DNA of 35,354 nucleotides, from assembly GCA_002877955.1 (NCBI GenBank), contig PNIL01000027.1:1-35354 (forward strand). The letters run 5' to 3'. Shown piece after piece: positions 1-6,086 of this stretch (position 1 is its first letter; each line of letters begins with the position of its first letter). The notes beneath the pieces are model-generated. The model had not been told where the DNA came from. It searched no databases and was given only the letters and a program-made list of their open reading frames with translations. The DNA is from Caldisericum exile. Lineage in GTDB: Bacteria; Caldisericota; Caldisericia; Caldisericales; Caldisericaceae. The translations under genes and the position numbers were made by a program.

Positions 1-126
1 AATACCTTCAAGATAGCAAAGAGTTGGAATTTCTATGCCAATGGATTTACAGGCCTTTAAAATTGTAGTGCCTTTTTCAAACTGATAGGGCTTACCATCG
101 ATTTTAACATTCACTAACTCACTCAT
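1..126 (-). CDS. hydA: [FeFe]-hydrogenase catalytic subunit, N-terminal fragment (partial)
   Basis: Only the first 42 codons are in the window; the gene runs off the left edge. The start is ATG at 126-124, preceded on the minus strand by an AGGAGG-type ribosome site. The fragment is the beginning of a plant-type [2Fe-2S] ferredoxin domain as found at the N-terminus of HydA and NuoG: a short beta hairpin, then C26 and the IPTLCY motif with C37. It overlaps the end of the upstream NuoF-like gene by 8 bases, so translation is probably coupled. In this context (two NuoE/NuoF pairs just upstream) the catalytic subunit of an NAD-linked, possibly electron-bifurcating hydrogenase is the best reading. 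The H-cluster region is outside the window, so a NuoG-like or formate dehydrogenase subunit cannot be excluded. Confidence 0.75.
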   Translation of the reverse strand, partial: MSELVNVKIDGKPYQFEKGTTILKACKSIGIEIPTLCYLEGI

Positions 127-1762
127 TTGATACCTCCTCGGTTATTTCTTCAAATTCACAAACATTTGCATTACATTTTCTCTGTTTTATATGCTCAAGC
201 CATTCAGTTCTATATTTAACAAGTGATTGAGAAATTATATTGGGAGCAGTTTGTCCTAACCCGCAAAAAGAAGTTAATTTCATTGTTGTAGATAGTTTTT
301 CAAGTCTTGTAAGATCACTTTCTTCACCAAGACCTCTTGAAATATAATCAATTATTTTGTACATTTCCTCTGTGCCAACCCTACATGGCGTACACTTTCC
401 ACAGGATTCATGTCTAAAAAAATATGCAATATTTTTTGCAATATCAACAATACATCTATCCTCGCTTAAAACCACAATAGAACCAGATCCGGGCCCTGCT
501 TCAATTTTAGCAAGTGAATTAAAATCAACAGGTGTATCTAACTCTCCGGGAGTTATAAGGCTTCCAGAAACTCCACCCAAAATTACCCCCTTAAGAGATT
601 TGCCACCTTTTACACCGAAACCGACATCGTTTATTATTGATGAAAGCTTAACCCCAAATGGGATCTCGATTACACCTTTGTAATTTATATCCCCCATTAA
701 ACTGAAAAGTTTAGTACCGTATGATCCTGGAACTCCAAATTTTTTAAACCATTCGGCACCATTTACTACGATTGGTGGAATATTTGCTAATGTTTCAACA
801 TTGTTAATTACAGTAGGTTTTCCCCAAAGGCCATAAGTTGGTGGATATGGAGGTTTCTTCCTTGGCTCGCCACGTTTTCCTTCAATTGATTCTATAAGGG
901 CAGTTTCTTCGCCACAGATATAAGCACCTGCACCTTTCTTTATTTCTATATCAAAGTTAAAACCAGAGCCCAGTATATTTTCTCCAAGGAATCCATACGA
1001 TCTTGCCTGATCTATGGCCTTTTGAAGTCTCTTAATTGAAAGGTCATATTCACCTCTAATGTAAATGTATCCATAATTTGCACCTGTCGCATATCCTGCA
1101 AGTATCATGCCCTCAATAAGGAGGTGTGGGTCTCCTTCCATTATTACTCTATCTTTAAATGTACCAGGTTCTCCTTCATCTGCATTACAAATTACATACT
1201 TAACATCACTTTTTGCTTTTGCAGTAAATTCCCACTTTTTTCCTGTTGGGAATCCTGCACCACCCCTACCTCTTAACTCAGATGCCTTGACTTCTTCTAA
1301 TACCCACTCAGGCCCATTTTCAAGAGCCTTTTCTAAAGCTAAATAACCATCTTCAGCAATATATTCTTCAATAGACTCCGGGTTTATCATGCCCACTCTT
1401 TTTAGCAATACTCTTTCTTGTATTGAAAGCACTCGCTCCGCACGAGTTTCTTTAAGAATTACATCTTTCTTTCCGATTTCATGTGCAATCTCTTTAACAA
1501 TCCGTCCTTTTAAAAGGTGTTCTTTGACAATAAGAGGTACATCGCTTGGTTTAACGGGTGCATATATCACGCCATCTGGATAAACAGCAATTGCTACACC
1601 CAAATCCTCATATCCAAGACTTCCAGTTGGAGCAACAAGAATTTCATTTTCCAATCCTATGTTTCTTATCTCTTTTGTTAATAATTCCTCTATTTCTTTT
1701 GCACCTTTTGCAAGACTCTTAGAATCTTCAGCGACTAATATGTGGCTTCTATAGAGTTTCAT
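119..1762 (-). CDS. hydB: NuoF/HydB-like NADH-binding diaphorase subunit, second copy, with cysteine-free N-terminal domain
   Basis: 547 residues. The NADH/FMN core is intact: the Gly-rich loop RGRGGAGFPTG at 164-174, the CNADEGEPGTFKDR FMN segment at 192-205, GAGAYICGEETALI at 277-290, and the [4Fe-4S] ligands C454, C457, C460 and C500. Such subunits take hydride from or give it to NAD via FMN and pass electrons along the iron-sulfur chain. The N-terminal 120 residues align with the thioredoxin-like [2Fe-2S] domain of the paralogue at 2153-3808 but contain no cysteine, so that cluster must be absent. The C-terminus keeps a KCNANVC remnant (C530, C535) and stops where HydB proteins normally continue into a two-[4Fe-4S] ferredoxin domain. 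It overlaps the NuoE-like gene before it by 4 bases (ATGA) and hydA after it by 8. Confidence 0.93.
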   Translation of the reverse strand: MKLYRSHILVAEDSKSLAKGAKEIEELLTKEIRNIGLENEILVAPTGSLGYEDLGVAIAVYPDGVIYAPVKPSDVPLIVKEHLLKGRIVKEIAHEIGKKDVILKETRAERVLSIQERVLLKRVGMINPESIEEYIAEDGYLALEKALENGPEWVLEEVKASELRGRGGAGFPTGKKWEFTAKAKSDVKYVICNADEGEPGTFKDRVIMEGDPHLLIEGMILAGYATGANYGYIYIRGEYDLSIKRLQKAIDQARSYGFLGENILGSGFNFDIEIKKGAGAYICGEETALIESIEGKRGEPRKKPPYPPTYGLWGKPTVINNVETLANIPPIVVNGAEWFKKFGVPGSYGTKLFSLMGDINYKGVIEIPFGVKLSSIINDVGFGVKGGKSLKGVILGGVSGSLITPGELDTPVDFNSLAKIEAGPGSGSIVVLSEDRCIVDIAKNIAYFFRHESCGKCTPCRVGTEEMYKIIDYISRGLGEESDLTRLEKLSTTMKLTSFCGLGQTAPNIISQSLVKYRTEWLEHIKQRKCNANVCEFEEITEEVSNE

Positions 1763-2187
1763 AATGCACCTTCCCGAACTTTTTTAATAATAAGAGGTAT
1801 GTCTTCTTCCTTTAGATTTCCAAAAGGAACATCATCGATCATCATTGAAGGCGCAACTGAACACATTCCAAGGCAACTTGATTCTTCAAGCGTAAACTCC
1901 TTATCTTCGGTTGTCTCTCCAAAATCTATCCCTAACTCTTCCTTCAATTTCCTTACAATTTTTTCTCCCTCTGCAAGATGACACGATAAACTCCTGCAAA
2001 CTCGAACAATGTGTTTTCCTCTTGGTTTTGCAGAGAACATTGTGTAAAAAGTGAGCACCCCATAGACTTTTGAAGGTGATGTTTTAAAAGTCTCAGAAAC
2101 ACGCAAAGCCAAATCTTCAGGGACGTAATTTTCAGGATTTGCTTCCTGAATTTCATGCAAGACGTCTATTAAGGACTTTCCTTTCAT
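1759..2187 (-). CDS. hydC: NuoE/HydC-like [2Fe-2S] subunit, second copy
   Basis: 142 residues, thioredoxin-like ferredoxin of the NuoE family, the usual partner of NuoF. After an N-terminal helical bundle (SKVYGVLTFYTMF at 39-51 is the family signature) the four cluster ligands are in place: C64, C69, C105 and C109. The start at 2187 is supported by a GGGGGAG ribosome site a few bases upstream, although it lies inside the end of the preceding hydB gene, giving a 35-base overlap. The stop overlaps the next ATG by 4 bases. It is shorter at the N-terminus than the copy at 4726-5190. It presumably docks on the NuoF encoded next to it (119-1762). Confidence 0.92.
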   Translation of the reverse strand: MKGKSLIDVLHEIQEANPENYVPEDLALRVSETFKTSPSKVYGVLTFYTMFSAKPRGKHIVRVCRSLSCHLAEGEKIVRKLKEELGIDFGETTEDKEFTLEESSCLGMCSVAPSMMIDDVPFGNLKEEDIPLIIKKVREGAL

Positions 2188-3808
2188 TTTTCTCCCCCTT
2201 CATTGAACAAACATTAGATGGACATCTCTTGTCCTTTATATGTGCAATATACTCATCCCTAAAATATCTAAGAGTTGACAATACAGGATTGGGAGCCGTT
2301 TGCCCTAAACCACAAAGCGAAGTTAGTTTAATTATATTTCCAAGCCTTTCAAGCCGATCAAGATCCTCCATTGTGCCATTACCTGTAGTAATTTTTTCTA
2401 AAATATTTAGCATTTGGCGAGTTCCTTCTCTACAAGGGGTACATTTACCGCAGGACTCATCTACAGTAAATTTTAAGAAGAATTTTGCAACATCCACCAT
2501 GCAGCTTGTTTCATCCATTATGATAAGACCGCCTGAACCCATTATTGTCCCAAGTTGTGGGAGATTTTCATAATCCATTGGCACATCAAGATGCTCTGCA
2601 GGAATAACACCTCCAGAAGGACCTCCTGTTTGCGCTGCCTTAAAGGTGTGCCCCTCAGGAATTCCGCCACCAATGTCAAAGACTATTGTTCTAAGAGAAG
2701 TACCAAGTGGTACTTCCACAAGACCTGTAATATTAACCTTTCCAGCAAGTGCAAATACCTTTGTGCCAGGACTCTTCTCAGTGCCAAACTTTCTAAAGAA
2801 AGATGCCCCTTTTTCAATAATAACTGGAATATTTGCAAGTGTCTCTACGTTGTTAATAACAGTTGGCTTCCCAAAAACACCTTTTTCCACAGGAAATGGA
2901 GGTTTCTTCCTTGGCTCACCACGTTTTCCTTCAATGGAGTTAATAAGTGCAGTCTCCTCTCCGCAAACAAATGCACCTGCACCCATCCTCAATTCAATAT
3001 CAAATGAAAAGTTGGTACCTAAAATATTTTTGCCAAGCAAACCTGAGGCCCTTGCTTGCTTAATTGCTATTTCAAGCCTCTTTATTGCAAGAGGATATTC
3101 TGCTCTTATGTAAATATAACCTTTCTGTGCACCAACTGCATATCCTGCAATAGCCATTCCTTCAAGCACAGAATGTGGGTCTCCCTCCAAAACGGACCTA
3201 TCCATATAGGCACCTGGGTCACCTTCATCTGCATTACATATTATGTATTTAGTGTCGGAGTTTTGCTTATAAGCAAGTTCCCATTTGAGTCCCGTAGGAA
3301 ATCCTGCGCCTCCACGACCACGAAGTCCTGAATCTTTGACAACCTTAATAACATCTTCCCTTGTCATCTCGGTAATTGCCTTGGCAAGTGCTTCGTAACC
3401 ACCTTGAGCAATATATTCAGTTATATCTTCTGGATTAATAATACCGCAGTTTCTTAAGACAATTTTTGTTTGTTTTGCAAAAAACGGAACATCGTTTAGT
3501 GTCGGAAATTGCTTTTCTTCTTGCTTCCAAAGGAGCCTTTTTACAGGACGCCCTTTGAGGAAGTGCTCTTCAACAATCTCTTTTGCATCATCTGGCTTAA
3601 CCTTCGTGTAAATAACACCTTCTGGATAGACAACCATCAAGGGTCCTAATTGACAAGAACCCATACAACCTGTTTCAACGATATTTACTTCTTCAGTTAG
3701 ATCGTGCTTTTTAAGTTCTTCCTTAAGCGCATCTTCAAAACCGTTACCACCCGCAGCAAGGCATTGCGCTCCAGCACATATAAGTGCATGAATTCTATAA
3801 ATTTTCAT
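2153..3808 (-). CDS. hydB: NuoF/HydB-like NADH-binding diaphorase subunit, first copy
   Basis: 551 residues. This copy has a complete N-terminal thioredoxin-like [2Fe-2S] domain (C11, C16, C48, C52), then the flavin core (RGRGGAGFPTG at 163-173, CNADEGDPGAYMDR from 191, GAGAFVCGEETALI at 276-289) and the [4Fe-4S] ligands C453, C456, C459 and C499. The end is CPSNVC (C529, C534) plus a short tail; the two-cluster ferredoxin domain that follows this motif in typical HydB proteins is missing. An AAGGAG ribosome site precedes the ATG at 3808. It begins 3 bases after the small thioredoxin-fold gene and overlaps the following NuoE gene by 35 bases. Expected role: NAD(H) oxidoreductase module of the hydrogenase, in the cytoplasm. 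Confidence 0.94.
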   Translation of the reverse strand: MKIYRIHALICAGAQCLAAGGNGFEDALKEELKKHDLTEEVNIVETGCMGSCQLGPLMVVYPEGVIYTKVKPDDAKEIVEEHFLKGRPVKRLLWKQEEKQFPTLNDVPFFAKQTKIVLRNCGIINPEDITEYIAQGGYEALAKAITEMTREDVIKVVKDSGLRGRGGAGFPTGLKWELAYKQNSDTKYIICNADEGDPGAYMDRSVLEGDPHSVLEGMAIAGYAVGAQKGYIYIRAEYPLAIKRLEIAIKQARASGLLGKNILGTNFSFDIELRMGAGAFVCGEETALINSIEGKRGEPRKKPPFPVEKGVFGKPTVINNVETLANIPVIIEKGASFFRKFGTEKSPGTKVFALAGKVNITGLVEVPLGTSLRTIVFDIGGGIPEGHTFKAAQTGGPSGGVIPAEHLDVPMDYENLPQLGTIMGSGGLIIMDETSCMVDVAKFFLKFTVDESCGKCTPCREGTRQMLNILEKITTGNGTMEDLDRLERLGNIIKLTSLCGLGQTAPNPVLSTLRYFRDEYIAHIKDKRCPSNVCSMKGEKNERKVLNRRLA

Positions 3809-3811
3809 AAA

Positions 3812-4180
3812 CTACTCCTTTGCAATTACCCAGTCGCTTACAATTTGACCATTAATTACATGAGAAGCAACTATTTCTCTTGCCATTTCGGGGGTAACGT
3901 GTCCATAATAAACACGTATACCATCTCTTTCGACGGCAACAACTGGTTCCTCAACATCAAGACCCATTGAGCCTCTTTCGATGATTTGAACATCTGTAAA
4001 ATTTCTTTTCTGAAGTTCATCAAGTATCGCAAGAAGGACGTCTCTTGCACCTGCAGCAATCCCAACTGTGCCCATACTGATGTAGACTTTTACTTTTGCC
4101 TCTCCTTGTCTTGTCTTAAGAAACGCCTGCGCTTGTTCCCTTAACTTCCTTAACTCCTCGATTGACTTAATCTTGTCCAT
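3812..4180 (-). CDS. small thioredoxin-fold ferredoxin-family protein lacking all cysteines
   Basis: 122 residues. It matches the small (2Fe-2S) ferredoxin-like proteins found between NuoE and NuoF genes in clostridial hydrogenase operons: an N-terminal helix, a beta strand with MGTVGIAAGAR at 36-46, and a second loop RGSMGLDVEEP at 69-79, ending in the VTPEMAREIVASHVING helix. In the family these two loops carry cluster cysteines; here they read V39, S71 and D75, and the whole protein contains no cysteine, so it cannot ligate a [2Fe-2S] cluster in the usual way. Start ATG at 4180 directly abuts the preceding stop (TAG-ATG) and has a GGAGGTG ribosome site. A structural or assembly role in the hydrogenase is inference. 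Confidence 0.88.
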   Translation of the reverse strand: MDKIKSIEELRKLREQAQAFLKTRQGEAKVKVYISMGTVGIAAGARDVLLAILDELQKRNFTDVQIIERGSMGLDVEEPVVAVERDGIRVYYGHVTPEMAREIVASHVINGQIVSDWVIAKE

Positions 4181-4726
4181 CTATGCACCTCCATGCAAGC
4201 TCTTTATTTGTTCATTTAAGAAATCTCTAATTCCATTTAATACCAAAGGAGTACAAATTGTTTCGTTGCAAATTTTTTTCAAATCTTCAATTGAAATTTC
4301 AAAGACTTTTCCGTTTACTTCATGCCTATATCTGAAATTGATTTCTGGATGAGTGGCAACAACTGAAACTATTGTACTTGCAATATCACCCAAGGGAGGA
4401 GTATCTATATGAGATTTTCTAAAGCATATCTTGACGGTTGTTCCTTTCCCTTTTTCACTTTCAATTGAAATTCCCCCATCACATGATTCTGCTTCAAGTT
4501 TTAGAAGAGGAAGACCCAAGCCAACTTTCTTATTTTTGGAAGTCGTTGTAAAAGGATCAAATACCTCTTTTAATAAGGCCTCATCCATACCCACACCATC
4601 GTCTCTCACTTCAATTAATAGTAAGTCCTTATTATCATCCTCAAGAATATTAAGTTCTATATTTTTGGCATTGGCTTTCAAAGAATTCTCAATTATATCG
4701 AGAATATTTAAGGAAAGCTCTTTCAC
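4181..4726 (-). CDS. HATPase-fold (histidine-kinase-type ATP-binding) protein of the hydrogenase operon
   Basis: 181 residues, GTG start overlapping the previous stop by one base (TAGTG). Residues 1-102 form a GHKL ATP-binding domain: N-box IIENSLKANA at 11-20 (N14), G1 box DDGVGM at 42-47, F-box DPFTTT at 57-62, G2 box VGLGL at 68-72, and the KGKGTTV segment near 92-98. There is no phosphoacceptor histidine domain, no sensor and no membrane segment, so it is not a complete sensor kinase. Residues 103-181 are a separate small region I do not recognise. Similar stand-alone ATPases sit in clostridial hydrogenase operons next to NuoE. Function unknown; a regulatory or assembly kinase/ATPase role is inferred from position only. 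Confidence 0.88.
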   Translation of the reverse strand: MKELSLNILDIIENSLKANAKNIELNILEDDNKDLLLIEVRDDGVGMDEALLKEVFDPFTTTSKNKKVGLGLPLLKLEAESCDGGISIESEKGKGTTVKICFRKSHIDTPPLGDIASTIVSVVATHPEINFRYRHEVNGKVFEISIEDLKKICNETICTPLVLNGIRDFLNEQIKSLHGGA

Positions 4727-5190
4727 TACATGTACCTCTCAAGTATCTCAATTGCCTTTTCAGGAGTTAACTTCCCGTATATATCTTTTCCATCAACTGC
4801 TATTGCAGGCGCAAGACCACAGCAACCAAGACAACGGACAATCCTAACTGCAAATTTGCCATCTTTTGTTATTTCATTTGGTTTTATACCCAGCTTTTCA
4901 CAAAGTGCATTTAATACCGCTTCACCTCCTTTTACATAACAGGCAGTACCCATGCAGGTCATAATAACGTGATCGGCATCTTTTGTCAGTTTAAAGAAGT
5001 TGTAAAAAGTTACAACACCATAAACCTTTGAAAGAGGAATATTAAGTTTTTCCGAAATGTAAACAAGAACTTCTTTTGGTAAATACCCAAGTGCCTCCTG
5101 CGTGCCATGTAAAACTTGGATAAGAGATTCTGGTTTAGCTCCCCATTTTCTAATCTCCATGTCTACTGCGGGAAAATTTTTTGCTTCCAT
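4726..5190 (-). CDS. hydC: NuoE/HydC-like [2Fe-2S] subunit, first copy
   Basis: 154 residues, NuoE family. The N-terminal helical part carries SKVYGVVTFYNFF at 54-66, followed by the thioredoxin-like cluster domain with ligands C79, C84, C120 and C124. A strong AAAGGAGG ribosome site precedes ATG 5190. It is the first enzyme gene after the ArsR regulator (18 bases away), which suggests the regulator controls the whole diaphorase/hydrogenase operon. Expected partner: the fully equipped NuoF at 2153-3808. Compared with the second copy it has about 12 extra residues at the N-terminus and conventional spacing throughout. Confidence 0.93.
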   Translation of the reverse strand: MEAKNFPAVDMEIRKWGAKPESLIQVLHGTQEALGYLPKEVLVYISEKLNIPLSKVYGVVTFYNFFKLTKDADHVIMTCMGTACYVKGGEAVLNALCEKLGIKPNEITKDGKFAVRIVRCLGCCGLAPAIAVDGKDIYGKLTPEKAIEILERYM

Positions 5191-5208
5191 TTTTCCTCCT
5201 TTCGAAAA

Positions 5209-5538
5209 TTATACGCTTATCTTGTGATCTTGTGAAACATAGAGTTCACTTACTTCCTCTAATATTTTTTTATACTTTTCACTCTTGAGCTTGTAATAAA
5301 CACTTCTTCCGACTTTTCTTCGTGTCACCCAGCCTGCCCTATAAAGTCTGTAAAGATTAAGAGACACGGTTGGTTCTTTCATCTTAAGTTTTTCTACAAT
5401 CTCCTTAACGGTTTTTTCACCAGTTGTTAAATAGCATACAATTGCAACTCTTATGGGATTTCCAATCGCAGATAGGAACTCAGATGCTCTTACACATTTG
5501 CTATAACTATCACAAAGTAATTTCTTTTTTTCTGCCAT
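5209..5538 (-). CDS. ArsR/SmtB-family transcriptional regulator
   Basis: 109 residues from ATG 5538 (a GTG directly before it, at 5541, is an alternative). Winged-helix protein: helix with SAIGNPIRVAIVCYL near 23-37, helix-turn-helix KTVKEIVEKLKMKEPTVSLNLYRLYRAGWV at about 42-71, then a beta wing RRKVGRSVYYKL. Three cysteines (C9, C15, C35) lie in the first helices; the classical ELCVC arsenic motif is absent, so the signal (metal, thiol/redox or other) is unknown. It heads the hydrogenase operon and is divergent from the DRTGG genes. No ribosome site is visible; the start lies about 5-8 bases downstream of a -10 box, so the message may be leaderless. A perfect 15-base repeat overlapping its promoter is a candidate operator. 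Confidence 0.9.
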   Translation of the reverse strand: MAEKKKLLCDSYSKCVRASEFLSAIGNPIRVAIVCYLTTGEKTVKEIVEKLKMKEPTVSLNLYRLYRAGWVTRRKVGRSVYYKLKSEKYKKILEEVSELYVSQDHKISV

Positions 5539-5546
5539 CACTTATT

Positions 5547-5574
5547 ATTTTATTCAAAAATGAAAATTTTGCAA
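5547..5574 (-). promoter_or_regulatory. putative promoter of the arsR-hydrogenase operon
   Basis: On the minus strand, -35 TTGCAA (5574-5569), a 16-base spacer and -10 TAAAAT (5552-5547). Transcription would start at about 5541, at the GTG/ATG start of arsR, leaving almost no leader. The -10 lies inside the repeat described for 5547-5561. Confidence 0.5.
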
Positions 5575-5616
5575 TATATTTGTTGATTATTTCACTATAA
5601 AATTTTTGAATAAAAT
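5547..5616. promoter_or_regulatory. paired inverted-repeat operator candidate between arsR and the divergent DRTGG gene
   Basis: ATTTTATTCAAAAAT at 5547-5561 is repeated exactly as its reverse complement ATTTTTGAATAAAAT at 5602-5616, 55 bases apart, with partial matching continuing past one mismatch on one side. Each copy has a TGAATA-type half-site resembling ArsR/SmtB operators. One copy covers the arsR -10 box. A single regulator binding both copies in opposite orientation, perhaps ArsR itself, is inferred; AT-richness makes some chance matching possible but a 15-base exact match in this space is unlikely. Confidence 0.5.
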
Positions 5617-5682
5617 CATTATAAAAAAGAAGCAATTAAATTATGTCGTAAAAATATAAGAGTGATATTTTACACAAATAAT

Positions 5683-5711
5683 TTCACATTTTTTGTAAAA
5701 TCTGTTAAAAT
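5683..5711 (+). promoter_or_regulatory. extended -10 promoter for the DRTGG operon, probably leaderless
   Basis: -35 TTCACA (5683-5688), 17-base spacer, -10 TAAAAT (5706-5711) with an extended TGT just before it (5703-5705). The predicted transcription start falls at about 5718, the GTG start codon of the next gene. Confidence 0.55.
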
Positions 5712-5717
5712 ATAAAT

Positions 5718-6086
5718 GTGAGGGTTGAAGATATTATTAAAATTGTTGACGCAGAAATCTTGCAGAGTGTGGGAAATTGGGAAGCAAACATTAAATATGG
5801 TTTCGCTGCCGATCTCTTATCGGACACACTATTTGTTATAAGCAGAGAAGAGGAAGCAATACTATTGATTACTGGCGTCACGAATCCATCTGTTGTAAAA
5901 ACTGCAAAGATACTGGATATTCCAGTTGTTCTAATAGTAAGAGGAAAACCAGTAGAGCAGGCAACAATAGACCTTGCAAAAAAAGAACAAATCATACTTT
6001 TAAGGACAAAGAATATAATGTTTGTGACATGCGGACTTCTCTATAAGGAAGGTCTTCAAGGTGCGCCTTGGAAACTACAATATTAA
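5718..6086 (+). CDS. DRTGG-type regulatory domain protein
   Basis: 122 residues. The order of elements (MRVEDIIKIVDAEIL, FAADLLSDTL at 29-38, LLITGVTNPSVVKTAKILDI, a VLIVRGKPV strand, and a terminal CGLLYKEGLQG) is that of the DRTGG-like proteins encoded with [FeFe]-hydrogenases in Clostridia. DRTGG domains occur next to CBS or ATPase domains and are thought to be regulatory; no catalytic residues are evident. The start is GTG 5718; the ATG two bases upstream is followed at once by a stop. There is no ribosome site and the promoter places transcription start at the start codon. It overlaps the next gene by 19 bases and is divergent from the hydrogenase operon. Confidence 0.8.
   Translation: MRVEDIIKIVDAEILQSVGNWEANIKYGFAADLLSDTLFVISREEEAILLITGVTNPSVVKTAKILDIPVVLIVRGKPVEQATIDLAKKEQIILLRTKNIMFVTCGLLYKEGLQGAPWKLQY

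Noticed and set aside
357-3331. Plus-strand open frames up to about 155 codons opposite the NuoF genes
   Set aside because: They are antisense to highly conserved coding sequence and have no plausible domains.
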